A stretch of DNA of 64,000 bases from Geobacter sp. AOG1 (GTDB lineage Bacteria > Desulfobacterota > Desulfuromonadia > Geobacterales > Geobacteraceae), in contig NZ_BLIZ01000001.1 in the NCBI RefSeq assembly GCF_019972315.1, forward strand, positions 3,013,521 through 3,077,520. Direction: 5' to 3'. This document shows positions 1 to 6,989 of the stretch, one piece after another. Under the pieces are notes generated by a model, which searched no databases, was not told the origin of the DNA, and saw only the letters and a program-made list of their open reading frames with translations. Both the position numbers and the translations under genes were made by a program. Numbering within the stretch: the stretch's first letter is position 1; every line of letters starts with the position of its first letter.

Positions 1-2082
1 ATTGCCTCGGCGGACAGTAGCTTCGACAAGAAAGCCGACGTGGCCGGGCTTGCCGACAAGTTTTACGCCATGATGACTAATTTCGAGTTCCTCCCCAACT
101 CTCCCACCCTCATGAACGCAGGGCGGGAACTGGGTCAGCTCTCCGCCTGCTTCGTCCTGCCGGTGGGGGACTCCATGGAGGAGATCTTCGACGCGGTCAA
201 GTTCACCGCCCTGATCCACAAGTCCGGCGGCGGCACCGGCTTCTCCTTCTCCCGGCTGCGGCCGGCCAACGATCAGGTTCGCTCCACCTCGGGCATCTCC
301 AGCGGCCCCATTTCCTTCATGCGTGTCTTCGATGCCGCCACCGAGACCATCAAGCAGGGGGGCACCCGGCGCGGTGCCAACATGGGAATCCTGCGGGTGG
401 ACCACCCGGACATCATGGACTTCATCATGTGCAAGGCGGACCAGCGCCACCTCAACAACTTCAACATCTCCGTCGGCATCACGGAAGCGTTCATGGAGGC
501 GGTGGAGCACGACGCCGATTACACCATCTTCAACCCCCGCAGCAACGAGCCGGCCGGCAGCCTCAACGCCCGCAAGGTCTTCAGCCGCATTGTCAAACAG
601 GCTTGGGAGAACGGCGAGCCGGGGATCATCTTCCTCGACCGGCTCAACAAGGACAATCCCACGCCCCACATCGGCGTCATCGAATCCACCAACCCCTGCG
701 GCGAACAGCCGCTCCTCCCCTACGAATCGTGCAACCTTGGTTCCATCAACCTGGGGAAAATGGTCAAAAACGGCGCAGTTGACTATGACAAGCTGGGGGA
801 GGTCGTCCGGCTCGCCGTGAACTTCCTCGACAACGTCATCGAAGTCAACAACTATCCTCTCCCCCAGATTTCCGAGATGACCCGGGCCAACCGGAAGATC
901 GGTCTCGGCGTCATGGGGTGGGCCGACATGCTCATCCTCCTCGGCATTCCCTATGGCTCCCCCCAGTCCATCGCCCTCGGAGAAAAGTTGATGAAGTTCA
1001 TCAACGACGAAGGGCACGCCGCCTCCCGCGAGCTGGCCAGGAAGCGGGGCGCCTTCCCCAACTTCAAGAGTTCCCTCTTCGACCGGCCGGGGGAAGCGCC
1101 GATCCGGAACGCCACCGTCACCACCATCGCCCCCACGGGGACCATCTCCATCATCGCCAACACGTCTTCCGGCGTCGAGCCGCTCTTTGCGGTCTCCTAC
1201 GTGCGCCAGGTGCTGGACAAGAACATCCTCGTCGAGGTCAATCCGATGTTCGAGCAGGTGGCCAAAGAGCGGGGCTTCTACTCGGAAGAACTCATGCAGC
1301 GGATCGCCGAGCACGGCACCGTCCACGACATCATGGAAATCCCCGAAGACGTGCGCAGGGTATTCGTCACCGCCCACGAAATCACGCCGGAAGAGCACAT
1401 CGAGATGCAGGCGGCCTTCCAGAAGTACACCGACAACGCCGTCTCCAAAACCGTCAACTTTCCCAACACCGCCACCATCGAGGATGTGGAAAAGGTCTAC
1501 CGGCTCGCCTACCAGATGGACTGCAAAGGGGTAACCATCTACCGTGACGGTTCCCGGGACGAACAGGTCCTCTCCACCGGCAAGAAGGAAGAGAAAGCTG
1601 CACCCGTGCACGAGGACAAGTCGGCCATCAAGCGGGACCGTCCCAAAGCCCTCAAAGGGTGGACCTACCAGATGCAGACCGGCTGTGGCCCGCTCTACGT
1701 AACCATCAACGAAGACAGAACCGGCCTCTTCGAACTCTTCACCACCATGGGGAAAGCGGGGGGATGTGCCGCCTCCCAGAGCGAGGCCATCGGCCGGATG
1801 GTCTCCCTGGCCTGGCGGAGCGGCGTTCAGGCGCGCCAAGTAGTCAAGCAGCTCCTCGGTATCTCCTGCCACTGCCCGTCGGGCTTCGGTGACAACCGGG
1901 TCCTCTCCTGCGCCGACGCCGTCGCCAAGGCGATCCAGGCCCATATGGTCGCCGCCGGGTACGACACCACCCTAGAGCAGGCTGCGCCGGAACGGGGCGC
2001 CTGTCCGGAATGCGGTGGGGTGGTTGAGCACGAAGGGGGCTGCGCGGTGTGCCGGGTGTGCGGCTACAGCGAGTGTGCGTAG
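1..2082 (+). CDS. nrdJ: Adenosylcobalamin-dependent (class II) ribonucleotide reductase, 3' part
   Basis: Reduces ribonucleotides to deoxyribonucleotides using a B12-derived radical, so it works with or without oxygen. The reading frame is already open at base 1, so the gene starts outside the window; 693 residues are visible. Family motifs seen in order are NSPTLMNAGRELGQLSACF near the visible N-terminus (redox Cys), STNPCGEQPL (finger-loop and thiyl Cys), FLDNVIEVNNYPLPQ, GLGVMGWADML and APTGTISIIANTSSGVEPLF. The C-terminus ends in a Cys-rich zinc-ribbon-like tail (CPECGG, CAVCRVCGYSEC), typical of long NrdJ proteins, where C-terminal cysteines re-reduce the active site. It is followed within 50 bases by an intrinsic terminator. 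Identification is secure; only the start is missing. Confidence 0.97.
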   Translation: MASADSSFDKKADVAGLADKFYAMMTNFEFLPNSPTLMNAGRELGQLSACFVLPVGDSMEEIFDAVKFTALIHKSGGGTGFSFSRLRPANDQVRSTSGISSGPISFMRVFDAATETIKQGGTRRGANMGILRVDHPDIMDFIMCKADQRHLNNFNISVGITEAFMEAVEHDADYTIFNPRSNEPAGSLNARKVFSRIVKQAWENGEPGIIFLDRLNKDNPTPHIGVIESTNPCGEQPLLPYESCNLGSINLGKMVKNGAVDYDKLGEVVRLAVNFLDNVIEVNNYPLPQISEMTRANRKIGLGVMGWADMLILLGIPYGSPQSIALGEKLMKFINDEGHAASRELARKRGAFPNFKSSLFDRPGEAPIRNATVTTIAPTGTISIIANTSSGVEPLFAVSYVRQVLDKNILVEVNPMFEQVAKERGFYSEELMQRIAEHGTVHDIMEIPEDVRRVFVTAHEITPEEHIEMQAAFQKYTDNAVSKTVNFPNTATIEDVEKVYRLAYQMDCKGVTIYRDGSRDEQVLSTGKKEEKAAPVHEDKSAIKRDRPKALKGWTYQMQTGCGPLYVTINEDRTGLFELFTTMGKAGGCAASQSEAIGRMVSLAWRSGVQARQVVKQLLGISCHCPSGFGDNRVLSCADAVAKAIQAHMVAAGYDTTLEQAAPERGACPECGGVVEHEGGCAVCRVCGYSECA

Positions 2083-2128
2083 TACCTAGAAGATGTAACG
2101 TTACGTAGTCTCGCAAGATTGTATAAAA

Positions 2129-2166
2129 TAAAGCCCTGCAGATTCGTTTCTGCGGGGCTTTATTTG
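2129..2166 (+). terminator. Intrinsic terminator after nrdJ (copy A of a direct repeat)
   Basis: The hairpin arms are AAAGCCCTGCAGA and TCTGCGGGGCTTT with a short loop, followed by TATTTG. The flanking A-run makes it usable in both directions. A near-identical sequence lies at 6615-6655 in the same orientation (see findings). Confidence 0.85.
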
Positions 2167-2263
2167 TGTTTATCGCATAACGTCTCAAGACGCAGAGGCT
2201 TGTCCGTCTGCCGCCGCAGTTCTGCTTACATGTGCGGAGGATATGAGCAGCCTTATACAAGCA

Positions 2264-4195
2264 TTAGCCCATCACTCCTTGTAACACGTCCCGCAACACC
2301 TCGATGGAATATGGCTTCACCAGATACGCGGAGAAGCCGTAGGAGGCGTAATCGGAGATAACGGGATTGTCGGAGTAGCCACTGGAAACGACGGCTTTGA
2401 GGTGAGGGTCGATACCGGGCAGATGCGCCATCATCTCTTCTCCGCCCATCCCCCCTTTGATTGTCAGGTCGAGAATCACCACATCAAAAGGGTTACCAGT
2501 GTCTACGGCATCGCGTATCTTGACAATTGCCGTCTCACCATCCTCCGCCACATCCCCCTCGTGACCAAGCAGTCGCAGCATGCTGGAGATAGCAAGGCGG
2601 ACACTTTCCACATCATCCATCACCAGAATGCGTCCTTTACGGGCAACGTTTGCGGCTGCCGGCAGTGTTTCCTTCCCTCCGGTCCCTTCGTACGCGGGGA
2701 GGTAAAAGGAAAAGGTACTACCGCTTCCTTGTTGAGAGCAAGCCTCAAGCGCCCCGCCATGATTCTTCACTATGGCGAAAGCGGTAGCCAACCCGAGTCC
2801 GCTTCCTTTCCCCTTGGTGGTGAAGTAGGGGTCAAAGACCCTCGGCAGATGCTGAGGCATGATGCCGGAACCGGAGTCGGAAATATCGACTTTAACGAAC
2901 CTCCCCCCTTCCTGGAGGATGGGATGAACTGCTGGAGGCAGGGTCACGTTCGTCAGGTCGATCCGTACGCTCCCCCCTTGGGGCATGGCTTCGCCTGCAT
3001 TCAGGACGATGTTCTGCACCACCTGCGCGATCTGCCCCTCATCGGCGCATACCGGCCATAACCCTTCGACCGACGTGAAACGGCAGTCGGAACGTGCGCC
3101 GCTCAAGGCAAAAGTCGCGGCGGTTTCGATTACCGGTGCCAACGCGAGTTCCTTCCTGATCGGCTGTCCCCCTTTCGCAAACGTCAGGAGTTGCGTAGTG
3201 AGGTTGATGGACAGCTTCAGGGCCTGCTCGGCCTGCTCCAGGAGGTGGATTCCGTTCTCCCCCCGTTCGTAGCTGGCCCTAGCTGCGGAAATGTTGCCGA
3301 AAACGGCTTGAAGCAGGTTGTTGAAGTCATGGGCGATCCCGCCCGCAAGAACTCCCAGGGATTCCATTTTCTGAAGCTTCAGCCGCTCTTCTTCCAACTG
3401 CTTCCGTTGGGTGATGTCGGTAGTGACGATGATCGCCAGATGGGGTTCGTCGGTGGCATCACTTATGATGGAGGCACTGGTCATCCCTGAAAAACGGGAA
3501 CCATCCTTCCTGAGGAGTGCAACCTCCAAATCGACTACGGTTCCGGTGACCATCAGTCCCGCGAAGGCATGACCGGCACGTTCACGGTCCTCGGGTGCGA
3601 CGAAATCGAACACATTCAGGCCAACGACGTCAGCATCCGGTTCGTAACCGTACAGGGCCAGAGCCTGCCGGTTCGCTATCCTAATATTTCCCGAGGTATC
3701 GGTAACAGTAACCGAGTTGGGAGAAATTTCGGTCAGGAGCCGATACCTCTCTTCGCTCTTGCGCAGGGCCTCCTCGCCCATCCTTCGTGCGGTAACGTCA
3801 CGGAACGACCAGACGCGACCGGCAACCTCACCGTCCATGAGCAGCGGCGCGGAATATCGCTCAAAGATGCGGCTGTCCTTGAAGTGCAACTCGTCCATGT
3901 CCTGATCTGCACTGCCGTACAGCAACCGGACCTTGTTCATGAAAGCATCGGGATCGACCAGTTGGGTCAGCACGTAGGCGAGCATTGTCTCGTCGTCAGC
4001 AGTATCGATGACAGCTCGTGGAATCCGCCACAGCTCAGCGAACTTCCGGTTGGTGAGCAACGTTCTCCCCTGGGCGTCCACTGCCAGGATTCCGTCAGCG
4101 GTGGAGTCAAGAATCACCTGGAGATGGGTTTCACCGCAGCGTAGCAGGACAGCCAACTCGTCGAGCAGTTCATTTTGCGACGGCCCGTCGTTCAT
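2264..4195 (-). CDS. Hybrid sensor histidine kinase (PAS-PAS-HisKA-HATPase-REC)
   Basis: A cytoplasmic hybrid kinase of about 643 residues with no transmembrane segment. Two PAS domains lie in the first 260 residues (ILDSTADGILAVDAQG; LLTEISPNSVTVTDTSG). The phospho-acceptor helix is MESLGVLAGGIAHDFNNLLQ. The ATPase domain has DSGSGI and GKGSGLGLA boxes. A C-terminal receiver starts near GRILVMDDVES and carries the acceptor Asp in VVILDLT. The start was placed at 4195 rather than 4231 because an AGGGAGG site precedes that ATG at suitable spacing. The partner regulator is not in the window. The gene sits between the nrdJ terminator and the attC-like cassette array, so it is either part of the inserted segment or its left boundary. 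Confidence 0.9.
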   Translation of the reverse strand: MNDGPSQNELLDELAVLLRCGETHLQVILDSTADGILAVDAQGRTLLTNRKFAELWRIPRAVIDTADDETMLAYVLTQLVDPDAFMNKVRLLYGSADQDMDELHFKDSRIFERYSAPLLMDGEVAGRVWSFRDVTARRMGEEALRKSEERYRLLTEISPNSVTVTDTSGNIRIANRQALALYGYEPDADVVGLNVFDFVAPEDRERAGHAFAGLMVTGTVVDLEVALLRKDGSRFSGMTSASIISDATDEPHLAIIVTTDITQRKQLEEERLKLQKMESLGVLAGGIAHDFNNLLQAVFGNISAARASYERGENGIHLLEQAEQALKLSINLTTQLLTFAKGGQPIRKELALAPVIETAATFALSGARSDCRFTSVEGLWPVCADEGQIAQVVQNIVLNAGEAMPQGGSVRIDLTNVTLPPAVHPILQEGGRFVKVDISDSGSGIMPQHLPRVFDPYFTTKGKGSGLGLATAFAIVKNHGGALEACSQQGSGSTFSFYLPAYEGTGGKETLPAAANVARKGRILVMDDVESVRLAISSMLRLLGHEGDVAEDGETAIVKIRDAVDTGNPFDVVILDLTIKGGMGGEEMMAHLPGIDPHLKAVVSSGYSDNPVISDYASYGFSAYLVKPYSIEVLRDVLQGVMG

Positions 4196-4247
4196 TTTGG
4201 TGACATTCCTCCCTGTCGGCGCGACGTGCACTTAACCTTAACTTTAT

Positions 4248-4309
4248 GCCAAACGGTGCAGCCGCTGACCTTACGATTATATTGATCAGGCCCAGCGACC
4301 CGGTTAGAC
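4248..4309 (-). repeat. attC-like integron recombination site 4 (distal)
   Basis: On the minus strand it begins GTCTAAC (matches RYYYAAC) and ends GTTTGGC (one mismatch to GTTRRRY). CGCTG and CAGCG form the inner pairing. It begins 11 bases after the frame-corrected stop of the preceding cassette gene, the usual attC position. About 62 bp long. Confidence 0.7.
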
Positions 4310-4690
4310 AAGGACCATACTATTTGAAGAAACCTTTTTCGACGCACTTTTCACGAGTTTCCAGGGTGGCGTCGACCAGTTTTTTCTGCTCGGGCAACAT
4401 GGCGCTGTAACCAAGTTCTTCTTTTGAGGTAACCTGGTGTGAATGTACTGCTCGAAGCTCACGGCAGTGGGCAGATTTTCACCGATACAGTTGCAGAACT
4501 TTTCCCGTCCAACGGCCTTCAAACACTGGTCAGCTTTCTGTTTCCCAACGGCTTGTTGTGCTCTAAGCGTCTTCAGTTCCTGAATCTGCTGCTCAAGCAA
4601 CCTGATTTTATCCTCCATGTCGTCTTGCGCGTGGAGCGGCGCGGCCAGCAATAAATATCCGAGTATCAGTAGTGGCAATCGTCGTGTCAT
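4304..4690 (-). CDS. Small secreted coiled-coil protein, probably frameshifted
   Basis: The uninterrupted frame gives 128 residues: a signal peptide (MTRRLPLLILGYLLLAAPLHA), a short coiled coil (DKIRLLEQQIQELKTLRAQQ) and a Cys-containing segment (DQCLKAV, KFCNCIGEN). After about residue 83 the frame becomes unnatural (RLPQKKNLVTAPCCPSRK). The neighbouring frame instead continues plausibly as VTSKEELGYSAMLPEQKKL and ends EKGFFK at a TAG at 4320, just before the attC-like site. A one-base loss around 4425-4442 would explain this, whether a real mutation or a sequencing error. The RBS GGAGGATATACC is good. Family not recognised. It is the second gene of a two-gene cassette with the 4727-5062 gene; there is no attC between them. 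Confidence 0.6.
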   Translation of the reverse strand: MTRRLPLLILGYLLLAAPLHAQDDMEDKIRLLEQQIQELKTLRAQQAVGKQKADQCLKAVGREKFCNCIGENLPTAVSFEQYIHTRLPQKKNLVTAPCCPSRKNWSTPPWKLVKSASKKVSSNSMVLV

Positions 4691-4726
4691 GGTATATCCT
4701 CCAAAGTTGTGATTTGACCCTTTCCT

Positions 4727-5062
4727 CTACGGCATCCCCCGCCTAATCCAGGTTTCGTATTGGAGAAGCACATTTGCCTTGTCCAGATAGATCAAGAAAG
4801 CAGTTCCAAAGCCGCCGCTCAGGGTGGGAATAATGCCAGTCCATAGATTCCTCCAAGAGTTTCGATTTACGGTCATATTCGCTATCCCGAAAGCGAGGGA
4901 AGGAGCGAACACCAAAAGAGCCGCATAGGGGTTCATTCCTGTGTGTCCAGAGTTGTTCCCGCGCAAATGTGCAAGCAAGACAACAATTGTCGCGATGCTG
5001 CCCAAGCCGGCGATGCATGCGAAATCAGCTATGTTGTATTCTCTTTTGTTCATTTCTTCCAT
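4727..5062 (-). CDS. Small uncharacterised membrane protein (integron cassette)
   Basis: About 111 residues with three or four hydrophobic stretches: FACIAGLGSIATIVVLLAHL, then AALLVFAPSLAFGIA, then a C-terminal GFGTAFLIYL. This indicates an integral inner-membrane protein, but no family was recognised. It starts immediately after the attC-like site at 5063-5122, as cassette genes do. ATG codons at 5062 and 5053 are both possible and neither has a strong Shine-Dalgarno site. Confidence 0.55.
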   Translation of the reverse strand: MEEMNKREYNIADFACIAGLGSIATIVVLLAHLRGNNSGHTGMNPYAALLVFAPSLAFGIANMTVNRNSWRNLWTGIIPTLSGGFGTAFLIYLDKANVLLQYETWIRRGMP

Positions 5063-5122
5063 TGCCAACGGGGTGGGCGCTAACTTGACGGTTTTTCGAT
5101 CAGGTCTAGCGCCTTGTTATTC
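5063..5122 (-). repeat. attC-like integron recombination site 3
   Basis: On the minus strand it runs from GAATAAC to GTTGGCA over 60 bp. Inside are a perfect GGCGCTA/TAGCGCC pair and a further partial pairing around an unpaired centre. The TAA inside GAATAAC is the stop codon of the upstream GIY-YIG gene, a typical cassette arrangement. Confidence 0.75.
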
Positions 5123-5617
5123 TTCTTCGTCTAATAAGGCCTCTTCATTTGCTCGGAGAAATGCCTCCAACTCATCTGGTTCTGAATGCAAGATGTCGAA
5201 TTCACGATCATTTTGTAAAAATATACACATTTCAGAAATTTCTTCATCAGTAAGTTCAAACCACTCCCCACGCACATTCTTCTTTTCGTAGTTATTATGA
5301 AAAAAACTCTCCAAGTAAGCAATTTCTCTTCCAAGAAAATCTGCCATGTCTGCTTCAACAGCAAAAATCATTCTTAGTTCAAATGGACATCCAGTTTGAT
5401 GATCTCTTAAACGCTTACCAAGATCATTCGTAATGCCAATTTTGTAATAGCTATGCGGGAAACATCTGATTACATATAAGTATCTCGGCGCTTCGTTACA
5501 TTCCAGCAACATTTTGAATTTATCATCCGCCTTTCGCATGTCTTCTTCTGACATATCGCTATAGTCAAACAACTTTGCGATGTTATCGTGATCTTGTTCA
5601 GTAAAATCAATCGACAT
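5117..5617 (-). CDS. GIY-YIG / T5orf172-type nuclease-domain protein (integron cassette)
   Basis: 166 residues. Residues 46-122 carry the GIY-YIG layout: YLYVI (Tyr48), YYKIG (Tyr58, Gly61), an Arg-rich helix (GKRLRDH, Arg69), the metal-binding Glu in YLESFFH (Glu103) and the GEWFEL ending typical of the T5orf172/MUG113 branch. The N-terminal 40 residues and the acidic tail (ANEEALLDEEE) are outside the domain. These proteins are predicted DNA nucleases of small mobile elements; the actual role here is unknown. The gene is visibly more AT-rich than its neighbours, consistent with recent acquisition. Its stop codon lies inside the downstream attC-like site. Confidence 0.8.
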   Translation of the reverse strand: MSIDFTEQDHDNIAKLFDYSDMSEEDMRKADDKFKMLLECNEAPRYLYVIRCFPHSYYKIGITNDLGKRLRDHQTGCPFELRMIFAVEADMADFLGREIAYLESFFHNNYEKKNVRGEWFELTDEEISEMCIFLQNDREFDILHSEPDELEAFLRANEEALLDEEE

Positions 5618-5644
5618 CAGCTTTAACTCCGTAGTTGATGGTGC

Positions 5645-5709
5645 GTTTAACGGTAGCGGGACGCACCGGCAGAGCGAAGCGTAGACTGTGTGCCGCCGCG
5701 TGGTTGGAA
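5645..5709 (-). repeat. attC-like integron recombination site 2
   Basis: On the minus strand it begins TTCCAAC and ends GTTAAAC (a perfect GTTRRRY). The inner arms GCGGCGGCAC and GTGCGTCCCGC pair imperfectly around a central TACGCTTCGCT loop. About 65 bp, immediately after the stop of the 5717-6364 gene. Confidence 0.75.
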
Positions 5710-5716
5710 GCTGATC

Positions 5717-6364
5717 TTATTCTCTTCTCATTCCAACGCGGAAAGCACCCCAGTGTTTACCTTTCACAAGAATCGGAGCGGCAAAGTCACAGAGCTTTTG
5801 ACCGTTATCGCGCTCGTAGCACTGAACAAGCACCTCTCCCTGATTTTTTGCGGCAGCCATACCGAGTTTGTCATTGAAGAATCTCTTCCCCCTATTATTT
5901 GCGAAATCCGTCTCCGGGTCTCCGGTTAATGGTTTGGAAAATTTGGAATTATGCGTTGGTAGATAGCCATTCCTGTCCACTGCAATCGCAAAATCTGTAC
6001 GGAGGTCAGAGGTGAGGATGCTGTCCTCAAAAGATTGGATAGACTTGTCAAGGAAGGAGTCAAAACGGGTTCTGAACTTAAGTGGCGGTGACGGGGAGAT
6101 TAAAACATAATTCTCATCAAATAAGTCATCGATGGTGATTAGCTTCTCGTCTATAGCTTTGTCCAGAATTTTTTGTAACCCTTTGGCTCCCTTGATTGCT
6201 AATTCCCTGCCTACCTCGTCTATACTCTTGATCTCTACTTTGGCAGTCCGGTCATTCTGGTCTACGCGGCCTTCCCCCTCGGTTGGCTTGCTATAGGCAG
6301 TGGACGTAGCAAGGATCAGTGACATTAGAAGAGCCATGGTAGAAGCGGCAATGTTTTGTTTCAT
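5717..6364 (-). CDS. Secreted single Cache-like sensor domain without signalling module (integron cassette)
   Basis: About 215 residues starting at the ATG at 6364, which has GAGG upstream and is followed by a signal peptide (MKQNIAASTMALLMSLILA, ending near TAYSK). The C-terminal half resembles the ligand-binding part of some methyl-accepting chemotaxis proteins: FAIAVDRNGYLPTHNSKF, LTGDPETDFANNRGKRFF, GEVLVQCYERDNG, APILVKGKHWGAFRVGMRR. In those receptors a HAMP and signalling domain follow; here the protein stops at the end of the sensor domain, so it would act as a free periplasmic ligand-binding protein or partner of another receptor. That role is inferred. It is flanked on both sides by attC-like sites. 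Confidence 0.7.
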   Translation of the reverse strand: MKQNIAASTMALLMSLILATSTAYSKPTEGEGRVDQNDRTAKVEIKSIDEVGRELAIKGAKGLQKILDKAIDEKLITIDDLFDENYVLISPSPPLKFRTRFDSFLDKSIQSFEDSILTSDLRTDFAIAVDRNGYLPTHNSKFSKPLTGDPETDFANNRGKRFFNDKLGMAAAKNQGEVLVQCYERDNGQKLCDFAAPILVKGKHWGAFRVGMRRE

Positions 6365-6381
6365 AATCTTTTTCCTCTTCC

Positions 6382-6441
6382 TTCCAACGGTGTGGAAGAT
6401 CACCTGACGGCTTTTGGGTCAGGTAATCTTCCTTGTTGGGC
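6382..6441 (-). repeat. attC-like integron recombination site 1 (proximal)
   Basis: The clearest of the four sites. On the minus strand GCCCAAC (perfect RYYYAAC) is followed by GGAAGATTACCTGAC, a nine-base loop, GTCAGGTGATCTTCC and the end core GTTGGAA. The arms pair along 15 positions with one G-T wobble. It lies just upstream of the Cache-like gene and would be the 3' end of a preceding cassette whose gene is no longer recognisable. Confidence 0.8.
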
Positions 6442-6614
6442 GTTATCTTGGTCGAGTCCGTATGTAATGGTATATTGTCGAATTGCTCAAGTTCCATCTG
6501 TTTATTCGTGTTACGGCAATATTCAGTAGGTCGCTGAAGAACCATATACAGGTTTTTATTAGGAGAGTCTATTTCAATTCTCATTTCGATCAGAATTTGC
6601 AGTTGTAAAACGAT
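6442..6614. other. Gene-free stretch between attC site 1 and the terminator
   Basis: AT-rich sequence with no reading frame that has both a start with a ribosome site and plausible protein content. If the attC-like site at 6382-6441 belonged to an upstream cassette, this is where its gene remnant should lie, but nothing was recognised. Confidence 0.4.
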
Positions 6615-6655
6615 ACAATAAAGCCCTGCAGATTCTTTGTCTGCAGGGCTTATTT
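6615..6655 (-). terminator. Intrinsic terminator (copy B of the direct repeat)
   Basis: The arms AAGCCCTGCAGA and TCTGCAGGGCTT enclose TTCTTTG and are flanked by A and T runs. Read on the minus strand it lies downstream of the small zinc-ribbon gene. It is almost the same sequence as the nrdJ terminator at 2129-2166. Confidence 0.8.
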
Positions 6656-6725
6656 GTACCACGGACGAGTGTGTAGGAAATAACGGTTGAGTGACAAAAC
6701 TCCGCAACGATGCGGTGCAAAAAGG

Positions 6726-6896
6726 TTACCCCTTCCCTTCGCACTCCCCGCACACGACGGCATTCACCGGCAGTTCGCACCCGCACCCCGCGCAGGCGTT
6801 GTCCCATTCGGGATGCCCGGCAGCGATGGCCCGCTGCTTCCCTTCCAGCCGTCTCACTTCCGCTTCCATCTCGTCGTTATACTGCGATTCGAACAT
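6726..6896 (-). CDS. Small zinc-ribbon-like protein
   Basis: 56 residues from the ATG at 6896, which has GGGGGAG upstream. The N-terminal half is a charged helix (MFESQYNDEMEAEVRRLEGK). The C-terminal half has two Cys pairs, CAGCG and CGEC, spaced as in a zinc ribbon. No specific function recognised. In the absence of the 2129-6655 segment it would be convergent with nrdJ. A TTG at 6914 is an alternative start. Confidence 0.55.
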   Translation of the reverse strand: MFESQYNDEMEAEVRRLEGKQRAIAAGHPEWDNACAGCGCELPVNAVVCGECEGKG

Positions 6897-6989
6897 GCTC
6901 CACTCCCCCAGCAAAGGATTTTCACGCCAGTAGCGGCGTCAGGCCGACAGGCCGACCTGCCCTGCTCACTGCCAGCCCCGTCGGGTTGG

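Noticed and set aside
2173-2225. A fifth attC-like site (GCATAAC to GTTCTGC) near the nrdJ terminator.
   Set aside because: The ends are imperfect and the inner arms pair over only five bases; too degenerate to call.
4691-4726. An attC between the 4727-5062 and 4304-4690 genes.
   Set aside because: Only 36 bases are available and no core-like ends were found; the two genes are better read as one two-gene cassette.
6291-6707. Minus-strand frame across attC site 1 and the terminator.
   Set aside because: It overlaps the Cache-like gene in another frame, crosses a terminator and has no ribosome site or family resemblance.
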